Shown here: positions 7,330 to 15,261 of the stretch, in pieces
How the letters are laid out: each line of letters begins with the position of its first letter
Numbering within the stretch: the first letter of the stretch is position 1
DNA from: JBLNDG01 sp050261415
Lineage (GTDB): Bacteria > Bacillota > Clostridia > Lutisporales > Lutisporaceae
Assembly: GCA_050261415.1 (NCBI GenBank)
Contig: JBLNDG010000109.1
Span: forward strand, 1 to 19,217
Reading direction: 5' to 3'
Length of the DNA stretch: 19,217 nucleotides
Notes under the pieces: model-generated
The model's database searches: none
Seen by the model: only the letters and a program-made list of their open reading frames with translations
Told to the model about the DNA's origin: nothing
Position numbers and translations under genes: made by a program

Positions 7330-8517
7330 TTAGGCAGACTCAGCTGCCCCAATGCTTTTTACCACATTGATGCGTCTGGTCGATATGAAGTTGATTGCTG
7401 CAATAAAAGCTCCAAGTATAAATACAAGCTCATAACTGAATGCATTCCATACCAAGCTTCCGAGCCATGGTACCACCATGGACACTGCGTGGTCTATACT
7501 TGTACCCATGAACAAGGTTGGTGATATATCCTCAGGTTTTACTGCTATTTTTCTGATATATGTAGCTCTCGCCATACTTACGGCATTCAGGAGCTGATCA
7601 GCTACAAAGCAGGCACAAGTAATATATAGAGCAGCATCAGCAACCCCGAACAGCTTCGCCATATCCTTGGCAAATGCATAGCCTGCGCATATAACAATAA
7701 GCATAGCTGCTTCCCCGGCAAGTACAAAACGCTCACCCTTCTTATCAATGAGGTAACCGACAAAGGGCTTGAAAATAATTCCGAGGCCTGCTATGAAAAA
7801 GCCCAGAACCGCAAAAGTACTTACCCCCTGGTTAAACACTTTTATGAGTACCCAAGGCCCGAAGGTAATAAATATCTGCTTTCTGGCACCATATAATATA
7901 TTCAGCCAATAAAACAGGGTGTATTCTTTACGGAGAAAAAGCTTTCTGCTTACAGCCGCAGGCTTGCTTGGACGCATCATGAATATGAGCACGCAGGCAA
8001 CAGCATAAGCTATGGCGCCAACAGTAAAGGCCGCACTGTAATTAACCTTGACAAACCTGAATATAAAAGCTGTAGCCAGGCTTGTGGCAAGAAAAGCTGC
8101 CGTATTTACACCGTTTATTCTTCCGAGTACTTTTCCCAGATTTCCCTCATCAGAAAGACTCATGCCTATAGTATTGGTCATTGGCAGGAAAAGGTGCTGT
8201 CCCATGCTGTAAACAGTCATCCAAACTATCATTACAACAAAATCATGTGACAGATAGCCCAACCCTATGAGTCCCAATGCTGCCAGCATATTTGCTATTG
8301 AAGCTATCCTTATGTCCCCCAGAAACATCAGAAGCACCGATACGAAGACCACCATAAACCCCGGGAATTCCCTCGGAAACTCCAGAATGGTCCTCTGTGA
8401 TACAGTCACGTGAAATATATCATTCAAGAAGTTGTTAAAAACAGAAGAATCAATGCTCTGGCTAACCCCAATAAAAGCACTGGCAAGTATAAACAAAACC
8501 AAGTCCCTGTTCTTCAA
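7330..8517 (-). CDS. Major facilitator superfamily (MFS) transporter
   Basis: A 395-residue integral membrane protein with about 11-12 hydrophobic segments in two halves joined by a basic loop near residues 181-200 (MMRPSKPAAVSRKLFLRKEY), the usual MFS build. The second half has GLGIIFKPFVGYLIDKKGERF (about 240-260), which matches the MFS loop-8/9 G-x(4)-D-(R/K)-x-G motif; the corresponding first-half loop is not obvious. Start is TTG at 8515-8517, with GGGGG eight bases upstream. It is the last gene of the minus-strand operon before a strong terminator. Substrate unknown; from its operon partners it may import or export a sugar, glycoside or amide. The family call is good, the substrate is not determinable. 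Confidence 0.82.
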   Translation of the reverse strand: MKNRDLVLFILASAFIGVSQSIDSSVFNNFLNDIFHVTVSQRTILEFPREFPGFMVVFVSVLLMFLGDIRIASIANMLAALGLIGLGYLSHDFVVMIVWMTVYSMGQHLFLPMTNTIGMSLSDEGNLGKVLGRINGVNTAAFLATSLATAFIFRFVKVNYSAAFTVGAIAYAVACVLIFMMRPSKPAAVSRKLFLRKEYTLFYWLNILYGARKQIFITFGPWVLIKVFNQGVSTFAVLGFFIAGLGIIFKPFVGYLIDKKGERFVLAGEAAMLIVICAGYAFAKDMAKLFGVADAALYITCACFVADQLLNAVSMARATYIRKIAVKPEDISPTLFMGTSIDHAVSMVVPWLGSLVWNAFSYELVFILGAFIAAINFISTRRINVVKSIGAAESA

Positions 8518-8557
8518 TTCAAGACCCCCAATAAATGCAGCTCGGCATTATTTTTAA

Positions 8558-9562
8558 TTAAGTACGTGTTTCCAATATCGCTTGTTCAAGCTTGTATATC
8601 TCTGATTTTTCATCCTCGCCCAATTTTGAGAATGTTTCGGTTCTGCTCTTCATACCCAGAATATGTCTTACCTTGGCACCGTCTTCCGATGCTTCACCCC
8701 AATCTACTTTTTTCCTGTTATAGTATACATCGTAATCGACAATCCTTGTACCATCCTCAAGGTATTCAAGTCCAAGCAGGATTCTTTTTATATATTTGGG
8801 TTCATGGAAGGTAAAGAACCGCACCCTGTATACCTCCACAGACATCATAGGTCTTGGATAATCCTTGCCCCATGATTCTCCGAGTATAATTCCCAATTCA
8901 AGGTATTCAAGAACGTTAATAAGCCTCTCATAGTGCAGCGTATAAGCGCTATACCTGTCAAAAATCCTTATTTCAATCTCATACCAATCCTTATTGGCAA
9001 GTCCCGTATTCAAATACTTCAGGGCGTGTGACCTGAGACTTCTTAATAGTGGACGGTATTTTTCCTCCACATACAGCGCCTTTTCATACATATCCTTAAC
9101 ACTCATGTTCCTGTGAATCGGCTTGTCGGTAATCGCAACTACCGTACCATTTTCATTATGGGTATTCAATATATCCATAGGCCTTCCTACTATACATTTA
9201 TAGTCTTTGCTTATTTCCTCAACAACCCTGTCCATATCTCCCATCACTCTAAGTATCAATATCCTCGGGGCAATCCGCGCCCTGTTTATTAAATGCATCT
9301 TCCCTTCGTTCAGAATCCTGCAGAGTAACACATCCGGCTCTTCCATCACAACAAGCACATCTTTAATTTCCTCAACATCAACTACAGCTTTTATTTTATC
9401 AGTGATAAATATAATGGTATAATCTTCTCCCGCCCTTTCAAAGGCTGTATCCCGGTCATATTCACATGCGCCCATGCCGGTTATAAGATAACTGCTCAAA
9501 TCCTCTATCTTGTCGCTTTCAAACAGGAGCATCTTCGGTCCGCTTCGAACCAATGAAAACAT
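8558..9562 (-). CDS. Hypothetical protein of 334 residues, family not recognised
   Basis: An intact frame with a good ribosome binding site (AAGGGGG, 8 bases before ATG 9562). I recognise no family. No signal peptide or membrane segment is evident, so it is probably cytoplasmic. The N-terminal two thirds read as alternating beta strands and helices (YTIIFITDKIKAVVDVEE, VLVVMEEPDVLLCRIL, RILILRVMGD, TVVAITDKP), suggesting an alpha/beta fold. The middle is helical and rich in Tyr/Arg (EEKYRPLLRSLRSHALKYLN) and the last third has charged strands (MMSVEVYRVRFFTF, YDVYYNRKKVDW). It is packed 40 bases before the MFS gene and 21 bases after the phosphoesterase, so it belongs to the AraC-led unit. 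Confidence 0.7.
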   Translation of the reverse strand: MFSLVRSGPKMLLFESDKIEDLSSYLITGMGACEYDRDTAFERAGEDYTIIFITDKIKAVVDVEEIKDVLVVMEEPDVLLCRILNEGKMHLINRARIAPRILILRVMGDMDRVVEEISKDYKCIVGRPMDILNTHNENGTVVAITDKPIHRNMSVKDMYEKALYVEEKYRPLLRSLRSHALKYLNTGLANKDWYEIEIRIFDRYSAYTLHYERLINVLEYLELGIILGESWGKDYPRPMMSVEVYRVRFFTFHEPKYIKRILLGLEYLEDGTRIVDYDVYYNRKKVDWGEASEDGAKVRHILGMKSRTETFSKLGEDEKSEIYKLEQAILETRT

Positions 9563-9583
9563 ATATTTATCCCCCTTCCTTAC

Positions 9584-10201
9584 TTATAAACCGATCTTGC
9601 CTCTTCCCATCCTGGCCGCATCTGTTTCCGCCGAGTAGAAAAGGCAGAAATGGGTTCCTGAATCCAGACCTATTATATTTATGCTTGATATACCGTTAAA
9701 ATACATTCTTCCATCAGAGCAGCCGCTTTTAACGAATAAATCGTGCCCATACAGATTATATTCTGCCGGGCTTTTAATTATTTCCTCCGAATAATGGCTT
9801 ATCTTGAAGCTCAGCTTTTCTATTTCAACCGTTTCGCTTTTTTCTATTATCCGGCTTTTTTTACTGTGCTTCTTAACTATTTCCAGGTCGTCGTGATTAC
9901 CTAATGCCAATATGGTTTCTGCAGACGTGTCTTCCATAATCTGCAAGAGCTTTTTCACATACTTCTCATATATAGGGGTTGAATTGGGGAAAAGCTCCAG
10001 TTTTATATTATCAACCATATCTCCTGTGTGGATTATATACTGCGGGTTAAGTTTTTTTATCAGTCTTCTAAGCTCGGGGTAAAAGCATACCGGTGTATCC
10101 GATATGTGGAGCAGTATCTTTTCTTTTGAACCCAGCAATTCATCCGGGATGTAAACATATCCGAATACCGTATATAAAAACTCCTTAATATTTGGAATCA
10201 A
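9584..10201 (-). CDS. Small metallophosphoesterase-like protein (calcineurin fold, incomplete metal motifs)
   Basis: 205 residues. Motif I is HISDTP where the family usually has D-x-H, so the metal-binding His is Thr. Motif II is HTGDMVDN (GDxxD, intact) and motif III ALGNHDD (GNHD, intact). Toward the C-terminus YNLYGHD could be the G-H of the usual GHxH motif, but its second His is missing. This is close to the YfcE/MJ0936-like phosphodiesterase layout but may have altered metal use. The start is TTG at 10199-10201, overlapping the panE stop as TTGA, with AAGGGATG upstream inside panE, so it is translationally coupled to panE. A role on a phosphorylated metabolite of the same locus is possible but unproven. 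Confidence 0.7.
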   Translation of the reverse strand: MIPNIKEFLYTVFGYVYIPDELLGSKEKILLHISDTPVCFYPELRRLIKKLNPQYIIHTGDMVDNIKLELFPNSTPIYEKYVKKLLQIMEDTSAETILALGNHDDLEIVKKHSKKSRIIEKSETVEIEKLSFKISHYSEEIIKSPAEYNLYGHDLFVKSGCSDGRMYFNGISSINIIGLDSGTHFCLFYSAETDAARMGRGKIGL

Positions 10202-11124
10202 TTCAGTAAATACATCCCTTCAATGGATCTGATTGTTTTGAAAAGCACCCGGTTTACCGGGGTCTCCACCCCATACTTTTTCCCAAGCTCGCATACCACC
10301 CCGGAAAACATCTCAACCTCTGTCTTCCGTCCTGCTTCCACATCCTGAAGCATAGAGGTTTTCCCTTCCGGCGAAAGTGACCTTAAAACCTTTCGGTATT
10401 CTATCAAATCATTTTCATTAAGGTTTGTACCCACTTTTGCCGATAGTGCTATAACCTCTCTCATTGCTTCTTCCATGAGCTCCCTTGCCTCTGTTACCCT
10501 ATCAAAAACACCGTATGTGGCTTTAAGAACCGCCGATACCTGGTTCACTCCAACATTAACCATGTACTTCCACCACAAGGCCCTCATCATATCCTCCGGT
10601 ACCGCATACGGAATATTTGCCCTATCAAATAATTCCTTCAGCCTTTCTACCCTGGGTGAGTTAGTTGAGTTGGTTTTTTCTCCAAAGTCAAGCCTTCCAA
10701 AGCTGGAATACCTTATACCGTTCCCTTCCCTCACAGCATCTATGGCTACGCATACAGAGTAAAGCATATTGCCAATGCCCAGTTCTCGGCCAATAATCTC
10801 CTCGCTGTCAATACCATTCATGAGAGACAATATAATTGTATTTTCACCTACATAGTTCCTAATGCCCTTTATTGCCTGCATCAGGTTGTTATATTTCACC
10901 GAAACAAGTATCAAATCTGGTGATAATACCTTTTCGCCGGGCCCTACAAACTCAAAGTCATACACTTTGCCGTTTACTGACAAGGGATTCTGAGAATAAC
11001 GCTTTATGCGCTCTTTATCGGCAATTATCCTTATACCTGCCGGATTCATGTCATACAGCCTTGCAGCATAGGATCCCCCTATGGCCCCCAAACCTATGAG
11101 GTACACGTTCTCTATTTTTTTCAC
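10198..11124 (-). CDS. panE: 2-dehydropantoate 2-reductase (ketopantoate reductase) family protein
   Basis: 308 residues, normal for the PanE/ApbA family, which reduces 2-ketopantoate to pantoate with NADPH on the way to coenzyme A. The nucleotide-binding GLGAIGG is at residues 11-17. The catalytic Lys lies in WWKYMVNVGVNQ (K186, with N190 and N194), and the C-terminal KTSMLQDVEAGRKTEVE carries the substrate-binding Glu near 269. Start is GTG at 11122-11124 with AAGGAGG seven bases upstream. No panB or panC is nearby; instead it sits in an operon with nitrilases, a glycosidase, a phosphoesterase and an MFS transporter. It may therefore be one of the many PanE paralogues that reduce a different 2-keto acid; the symbol marks the family only. 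Confidence 0.85.
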   Translation of the reverse strand: MKKIENVYLIGLGAIGGSYAARLYDMNPAGIRIIADKERIKRYSQNPLSVNGKVYDFEFVGPGEKVLSPDLILVSVKYNNLMQAIKGIRNYVGENTIILSLMNGIDSEEIIGRELGIGNMLYSVCVAIDAVREGNGIRYSSFGRLDFGEKTNSTNSPRVERLKELFDRANIPYAVPEDMMRALWWKYMVNVGVNQVSAVLKATYGVFDRVTEARELMEEAMREVIALSAKVGTNLNENDLIEYRKVLRSLSPEGKTSMLQDVEAGRKTEVEMFSGVVCELGKKYGVETPVNRVLFKTIRSIEGMYLLN

Positions 11125-11205
11125 AGGACCGCCTCCTTTTTCTTAACATTTCCATCACCGAGCCATACAAACGGACGATTCTCCTAATCATAGCATACAC
11201 CGGGA

Positions 11206-11241
11206 TGTCACCGGCATTATGTGTCCGCTCTGCCGGTCACA
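11206..11241. repeat. Stem-loop between nitrilase remnant and panE
   Basis: ACCGGCA (11210-11216) pairs with TGCCGGT (11231-11237), extended by TGT/ACA beyond one C-C mismatch, with a 14-base loop. It lies in the 174-base gap between the nitrilase remnant and panE on the minus strand. No T-tract follows, so it may be an mRNA processing or stabilising hairpin rather than a terminator. Confidence 0.4.
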
Positions 11242-11298
11242 CTTGTTGCTATCTATATTATAAGCCATTGATTGCCATAAATCCAAGCTCTTACCTAT

Positions 11299-12118
11299 TC
11301 ACAACCGCCTATTGTTCAAATTATAGGTTTTTGAAAAATAAACCTTTTCAAACTCAGGATTGCTGTCTCCGTAGTATTTATCCTCTGACCGCTCTAAATA
11401 AAGCCTCCTAATATCCATGTCCCCCATGACAAGTGAATCTCCCTCAAAATGCTTTGAAATCGAAACGACCCCATCAGCTTTGGCAGTCAGACCGATAGGT
11501 GCGAATATTCCTGCTTTTCCTGTGAAATGAAGGCCGCAGAACCAGCCGGTAAGGGCTGATTTCATGCCGTATACATGAGACTCCTGAACCCTCGGCCATA
11601 TACCCCTTAGAGCCCTGAACAACCTATATTCCTCATTATTGGCTATGGGAAGTATTACTATATCGCAGCCAAGGCTCCTTGCCAGGTTAAAGGTTTCAAA
11701 ATATGTTGCGTCCATACATACAGGGCAGGCCGCCTTGCCTATATCAAGGGAAAAAGCCTTGAAAGCCGTATCCCTCTTAATCCCCATCTTGTCCTCGAAA
11801 TCTGTAAGGTGAAGCTTTTTCTGCCTGCCTAATATTTTCCCCTCCCTTGATATTAGTGCACCCCCGTTATATAGGCTCCCGTTTTCATAAATAAAATAAC
11901 TGCCTATATATATATATATATAGTATTTTTGTGCCAAGCCACGCATTATAGCCTCAATGGCAGGCTGAACCGGTTCTGAAACGGCAAGGAAAAGAGGATA
12001 AAGCGTTCCTGTTTGTTCCACTATTCCGGGATTTTGCCGCTTTTCTATTCAGGTAATTGTTAAGACTTGTAAAACCGGGTATGATCCCAAAAAGATCAAA
12101 GAAATTATATTCAGAAAG
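11299..12118 (-). pseudogene. Second nitrilase-family (carbon-nitrogen hydrolase) gene, frameshifted and 5'-truncated
   Basis: The long open part (GTG at 12021 to TAA 11299-11301, 240 residues) covers the C-terminal two thirds of a nitrilase. It has YNGGALISREGKILGRQKKLHLTDFE with the catalytic Lys, then CPVCMDATYFE with the nucleophile Cys in the usual C-x-D-x-x-(F/Y)-E setting. In that frame a TGA stands at 12049-12051. In a second frame immediately upstream, residues LSEYNFFDLFGIIPGF are open from 12118, matching the segment around the catalytic Glu. The two frames can be joined by a one-base shift near the A4 run at 12032-12035, so the gene looks like a frameshift remnant whose first codons were lost. 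A (TA)9 tract at 11905-11922 inside the coding part gives YIYIYI. The ligand amide or nitrile is unknown. Confidence 0.7.
11905..11922. repeat. (TA)9 microsatellite inside the second nitrilase frame
   Basis: Nine consecutive TA units are read on the minus strand as Tyr-Ile repeats just before the strand that leads to the catalytic Lys. Homologous positions in this family normally hold a short beta strand (I-Y-I-x-G-S). A change of one unit would shift the frame. Confidence 0.85.
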
Positions 12119-12122
12119 GCAA

Positions 12123-12509
12123 TTATATCGCAGCCTTTCTTTTACTATTGTCCAGTTCTGCCGTGATTAGCGGAGCCTTTTTCTGCTTTTCCTCCACTGC
12201 AAGCAGTCCGCTTTCTTTTTCAGTCATTTCCAGGGGGCCATGAATTATGGAATAACTATAAAATTCTTCTCCCCTAAAGCTTCCCGGGCATATTGCAAGG
12301 CCTTTGTATTTAACGGAAAGCTGCTGTATATCATTTATATATTTCTCTCCATCACCAAATAAACATCCTAATAGTGCCGGAAATACTACCAATTCTATTC
12401 CGTTCCTCCTGCATTGCTCCAGCCAACCCTCCACCTTTACCATGAGCTTTCCATAACTGCAGCTTTCTTTTAAATCTTCCGGTTTAAAAACTACAGAAGC
12501 AGCTTTCAA
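12123..12509 (-). pseudogene. First nitrilase-family gene, internally deleted remnant
   Basis: 128 residues against about 270-300 for a nitrilase domain. The first 80 residues look like a nitrilase N-terminus: MKAASVVFKPEDLK, then GIELVVFPALLG, which occupies the place of the catalytic V-F-P-E but has Ala for Glu, then LSVKYKGLAICPGSF. The sequence then jumps directly to FYSYSIIHGPLEMTEK and APLITAELDNSKRKAAI, which read like the last strands of a nitrilase (D/E-x-PLI-T-A-E-L-D-x-x-x-R). The Lys and Cys of the active site, about 150 residues, are absent, so an in-frame internal deletion is inferred. TTG start at 12507-12509 overlaps the glycosidase TGA (TTGA), with GAGGAGG six bases upstream. 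Confidence 0.6.
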
Positions 12510-14211
12510 CCCTGCACCTCCTCAAAGAGAGCATGGTAAAGCGCAAATGCAAGATACCCGCTTCCCGTTGCAAAACCCACTCCTGTTTTAGCTTCTCCTG
12601 TATCTCTACCAAAGCTCTCGCACAACAAACCATAATCCATATTGGCGGCTTTGAGCCAGGAAATTGCACGCTCCCTCATAAGAGGATTCAGGATGCTTCC
12701 ACAGAGACCCAGACCCGATGGGGTATTGGGATGGTGGTCGCAGGCCAGCTCCTTTATTTTGGCAGATTCACAGTAATACCTATATTGGTTGGAGTAATAA
12801 TATTCTATAGTATTCTTAAACAGGCTATCTCCGGAATTAATAAACCCGTAATAATGCATAAGCCCAGGTTTCCCGGCGGATCGTTGTAAAGGCTGTGGTT
12901 TCCTTTGCCGTCCCCCGACCATGCAAAAATACTCCTGCCATCCACTTCTTTAACAAGATGTTTATATATTCCCTGGCTTATACCTTCTATTCTTTTCTTC
13001 ACCAGATCAGTTCTTCCGGTATAGGACAGCTTTTCATATACTCCGAGGAGGTTCTGAAGACCCCGCCACAGTATAACATTATCAATGGTCACCAGGGGGA
13101 ATTCACTTGGGTCATCCGAAGGCATCAGGAAAGTCCCGTAAAGTCCGGTTTCCGGGTCATATTCCTCTTCTATACGCATAAATACCGTATCAAGAGCTCT
13201 CAATAAATCATCAATATCCTGCACATCTTTGAGCAGGATAAAATAGCTTGCTGCTTCATCCAGCTCAAATCCCGGATACAAAACCGTTCCGTCTATGTAG
13301 TGGGCATGATCCCCTGCGTTTTTGGAATGCATAAGTATCATATCCCTGCAAAGCCTGGAATAGAGCTCCCGGTCCACAATTTTTATTGCCGGGAAGGACC
13401 ACAGGAAGCTGTCTCTTTCCCAGAAGGCCCCTGAAACATAGTACCTTGGAATTCTGGAAGTCAATGCTATATACCTGTCGCTTTCCATATCCTTGCCCAC
13501 TGCAAAGAAATAATTGAAAAAGAGGTTTTCGTTCAGTATTCTTTCCAGCACTTTATCTCCGTAATATTTCACAAAACCTTACATGAGCCAGGCTTTAAAC
13601 TCCAAATATATTTTTGTAAACCCTTTCCTCCTGAAGTGGATAAGGGTGGTCGAAGCCCCGTCCATATCAGAATTGACAGCGATATAAAAAGCGTTCCGGC
13701 CTTTACAGGCAAGCTTCAACACAAGCTTACCTCTGTGAGCTTCTTCAAAGCTGAAGCTGTTATCCCCACCAAAGGCGATACTGAAGCTTACTCTTGAGGA
13801 TATAATATTTAAAGCAGGATTCCCCAACCATTTGTCGAGTTTAACCTCTTTGCTAAAATCCAAGTCGTGGGAGTTGAACCGCAGGAGGCTTAGCTTATCT
13901 GCACAGCATACCAGCCAGACATCAATCCCCTCAGAGCTTTCAAACTCAAAGACCGGTATGTAAAAATGCTCCAACACTGCGCTGGAGCTTTGAATCAGAA
14001 GCTTTTTCCCGTTCCTATGGAATTCCGGCCGGAACAAAGCCTGTTCCCCTCTAAGATCTACAAGTCCCTTGTTGAACAGCGAAACAACATTCATGCCTTT
14101 GACCGATGCATCCGCAATATCTATTTCAGGCAAGCTGATACAGTGGTTACCCGTATACAAGACTCTCTTATTCTGTTCTATTTTCTTTGGAGTTGTGAGT
14201 ATTCTGTTCAT
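12506..14211 (-). pseudogene. Six-hairpin glycosidase (GH125-like), split by a nonsense codon and a frameshift
   Basis: Three open pieces form one protein of about 568 codons. Piece 1 (ATG 14211, GGAGG six bases upstream, to TAA 13579-13581; 210 residues) is all-beta and probably the N-terminal sandwich domain. The frame after the TAA stays open without a shift (GFVKYYGDKVLERIL...), so the TAA reads as a single nonsense change. Piece 2 (to about 12866) has SGAFWERDSFLW and YPGFELDEAAS, typical of an (alpha/alpha)6 barrel active site, and FAWSGDGKGNHSLYNDPPGN. There a one-base loss near 12862-12866 shifts to piece 3 (LMHYYGFINSGD..., GVGFATGSGYLAFALYHALF), ending at TGA 12506-12508. The assignment to GH125-like rather than another six-hairpin family is tentative. 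It sits directly downstream of araC in the operon. Confidence 0.65.
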
Positions 14212-15088
14212 AAAAATCCTCCATTTCCGCAGCCATTTTGTGATGTTTCTTTGGGGGTAGGCCGAAGGACTTTTTAAAAGACCTGACAAAGTTGGAGTAA
14301 TCTCCGAACCCGCATTTAAGGCAGGCTTCCGTTACCGGCCTGCCGTTTCTGATCATATTGTTTGCCATTATAAGCCGCTTCTGCAATATATAGTTATGGA
14401 TAGTATATCCTGTTTTGCTCTTGAATTTGTGCATAAGATAATATTTGCTCATATAAAACAGCGAAGCCAATGCATCAATGGTTAAGTCCCCGCTCAGGTT
14501 TTCATTGATATATTTAATGACCGACCCTATGCCCTCATCATACTCAATGTCAGCCGCTTCCATGACGTTTCCGGATCCCAGGCTCAGACGGTTAAGATAG
14601 ACCATAAATTGCAGGAAAAGCGAATTACTAAGCACGGAGCTTCCAAAATCCTTGCTTGAGCTTGCATCCTCAAGCTGCAACAGGATATATTTCAGGTTCT
14701 GAATCAACTCCGGACTCAGCCTGAAAAGGTTTGACCCCTGTTTCGCAGCTATATCAAAGCAGGTCATCAAATCACACTCAGCCGTATTGTGCTTCGATAG
14801 GAAATTTGAATTAACCCATATTATCACACGTTCATAGGTGTCCTTAGAATCTATTACAGTCTTATGAACCTCACTGCTGCTGACCAGAAGTATGTCCCAG
14901 GGCTTAAGCTTGTATACCTTTCCTTCAATCAGGTAAGTTACCTTTCCGGAAATAAATATGATTATTTTATTAAAATCATGATAGTGAAATTCGAACTGCA
15001 TATCCTTTTTATCCTTCAGGTGGAAGAATTCAAAATCCTTATTCAGGTAACCCCTTTTACTGCATGGCGTTATAACATCTTCACTCAT
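14168..15088 (-). CDS. AraC-family transcriptional regulator
   Basis: 306 residues from the chosen ATG at 15088, which has AAGGAG ten bases upstream; an in-frame start at 15154 would add 22 untypical residues and lacks a site. Residues about 20-80 form a cupin-type sensor (FEFHYHDFNKIIIFISGKV, YKLKPWDILLVSSSEVHK) that in AraC/RhaS proteins binds a sugar. Residues about 186-285 form the double helix-turn-helix: SVIKYINENLSGDLTIDALAS, then the second motif with ITEACLKCGF-like PVTEACLKCGFGDYSNFVRSFKKSFG. It is the first gene of the minus-strand unit, and its end overlaps the glycosidase start by 44 bases. It faces dapA across 173 bases, so it may control its own operon, dapA-asd, or both; activation of the glycosidase operon by a sugar ligand is the simplest model. 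Confidence 0.9.
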   Translation of the reverse strand: MSEDVITPCSKRGYLNKDFEFFHLKDKKDMQFEFHYHDFNKIIIFISGKVTYLIEGKVYKLKPWDILLVSSSEVHKTVIDSKDTYERVIIWVNSNFLSKHNTAECDLMTCFDIAAKQGSNLFRLSPELIQNLKYILLQLEDASSSKDFGSSVLSNSLFLQFMVYLNRLSLGSGNVMEAADIEYDEGIGSVIKYINENLSGDLTIDALASLFYMSKYYLMHKFKSKTGYTIHNYILQKRLIMANNMIRNGRPVTEACLKCGFGDYSNFVRSFKKSFGLPPKKHHKMAAEMEDFYEQNTHNSKENRTE

Positions 15089-15127
15089 TTTTGACTTGCT
15101 CCTTAAAAAACCAATTATTATTTTAAT

Positions 15128-15154
15128 AGTATAGCAGTTTTTGCATGTTTTCAA
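15128..15154 (-). promoter_or_regulatory. Predicted extended -10 promoter for araC
   Basis: On the minus strand TGCTATACT carries an extended -10 (TATACT at 15128-15133, TG at 15135-15136); a TTGAAA at 15149-15154 could be a -35 with a short 15-base spacer. It lies 40 bases before the araC start codon. On the other side, toward dapA, TATAAT boxes occur at 15190-15195 and 15216-15221 but without a good -35, so I do not call a dapA promoter. Confidence 0.4.
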
Positions 15155-15261
15155 GCAGTTTAAGCCATATTTATAGCGAAAATTTCGAATATAATAATGA
15201 TAAGCATAACCTGAATATAATAGCAGATAAAGGCTGTAATATTTCGATTGGAGGTATCGGT

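Noticed and set aside
12484..12669. 61-codon frame overlapping the end of the glycosidase
   Set aside because: It is a third-frame shadow; the frame carrying GVGFATGSGYLAFALYHALF is the coding one.
13579..13581. Recoding of the stop inside the glycosidase
   Set aside because: The codon is TAA, which is not used for selenocysteine; a nonsense mutation is simpler.
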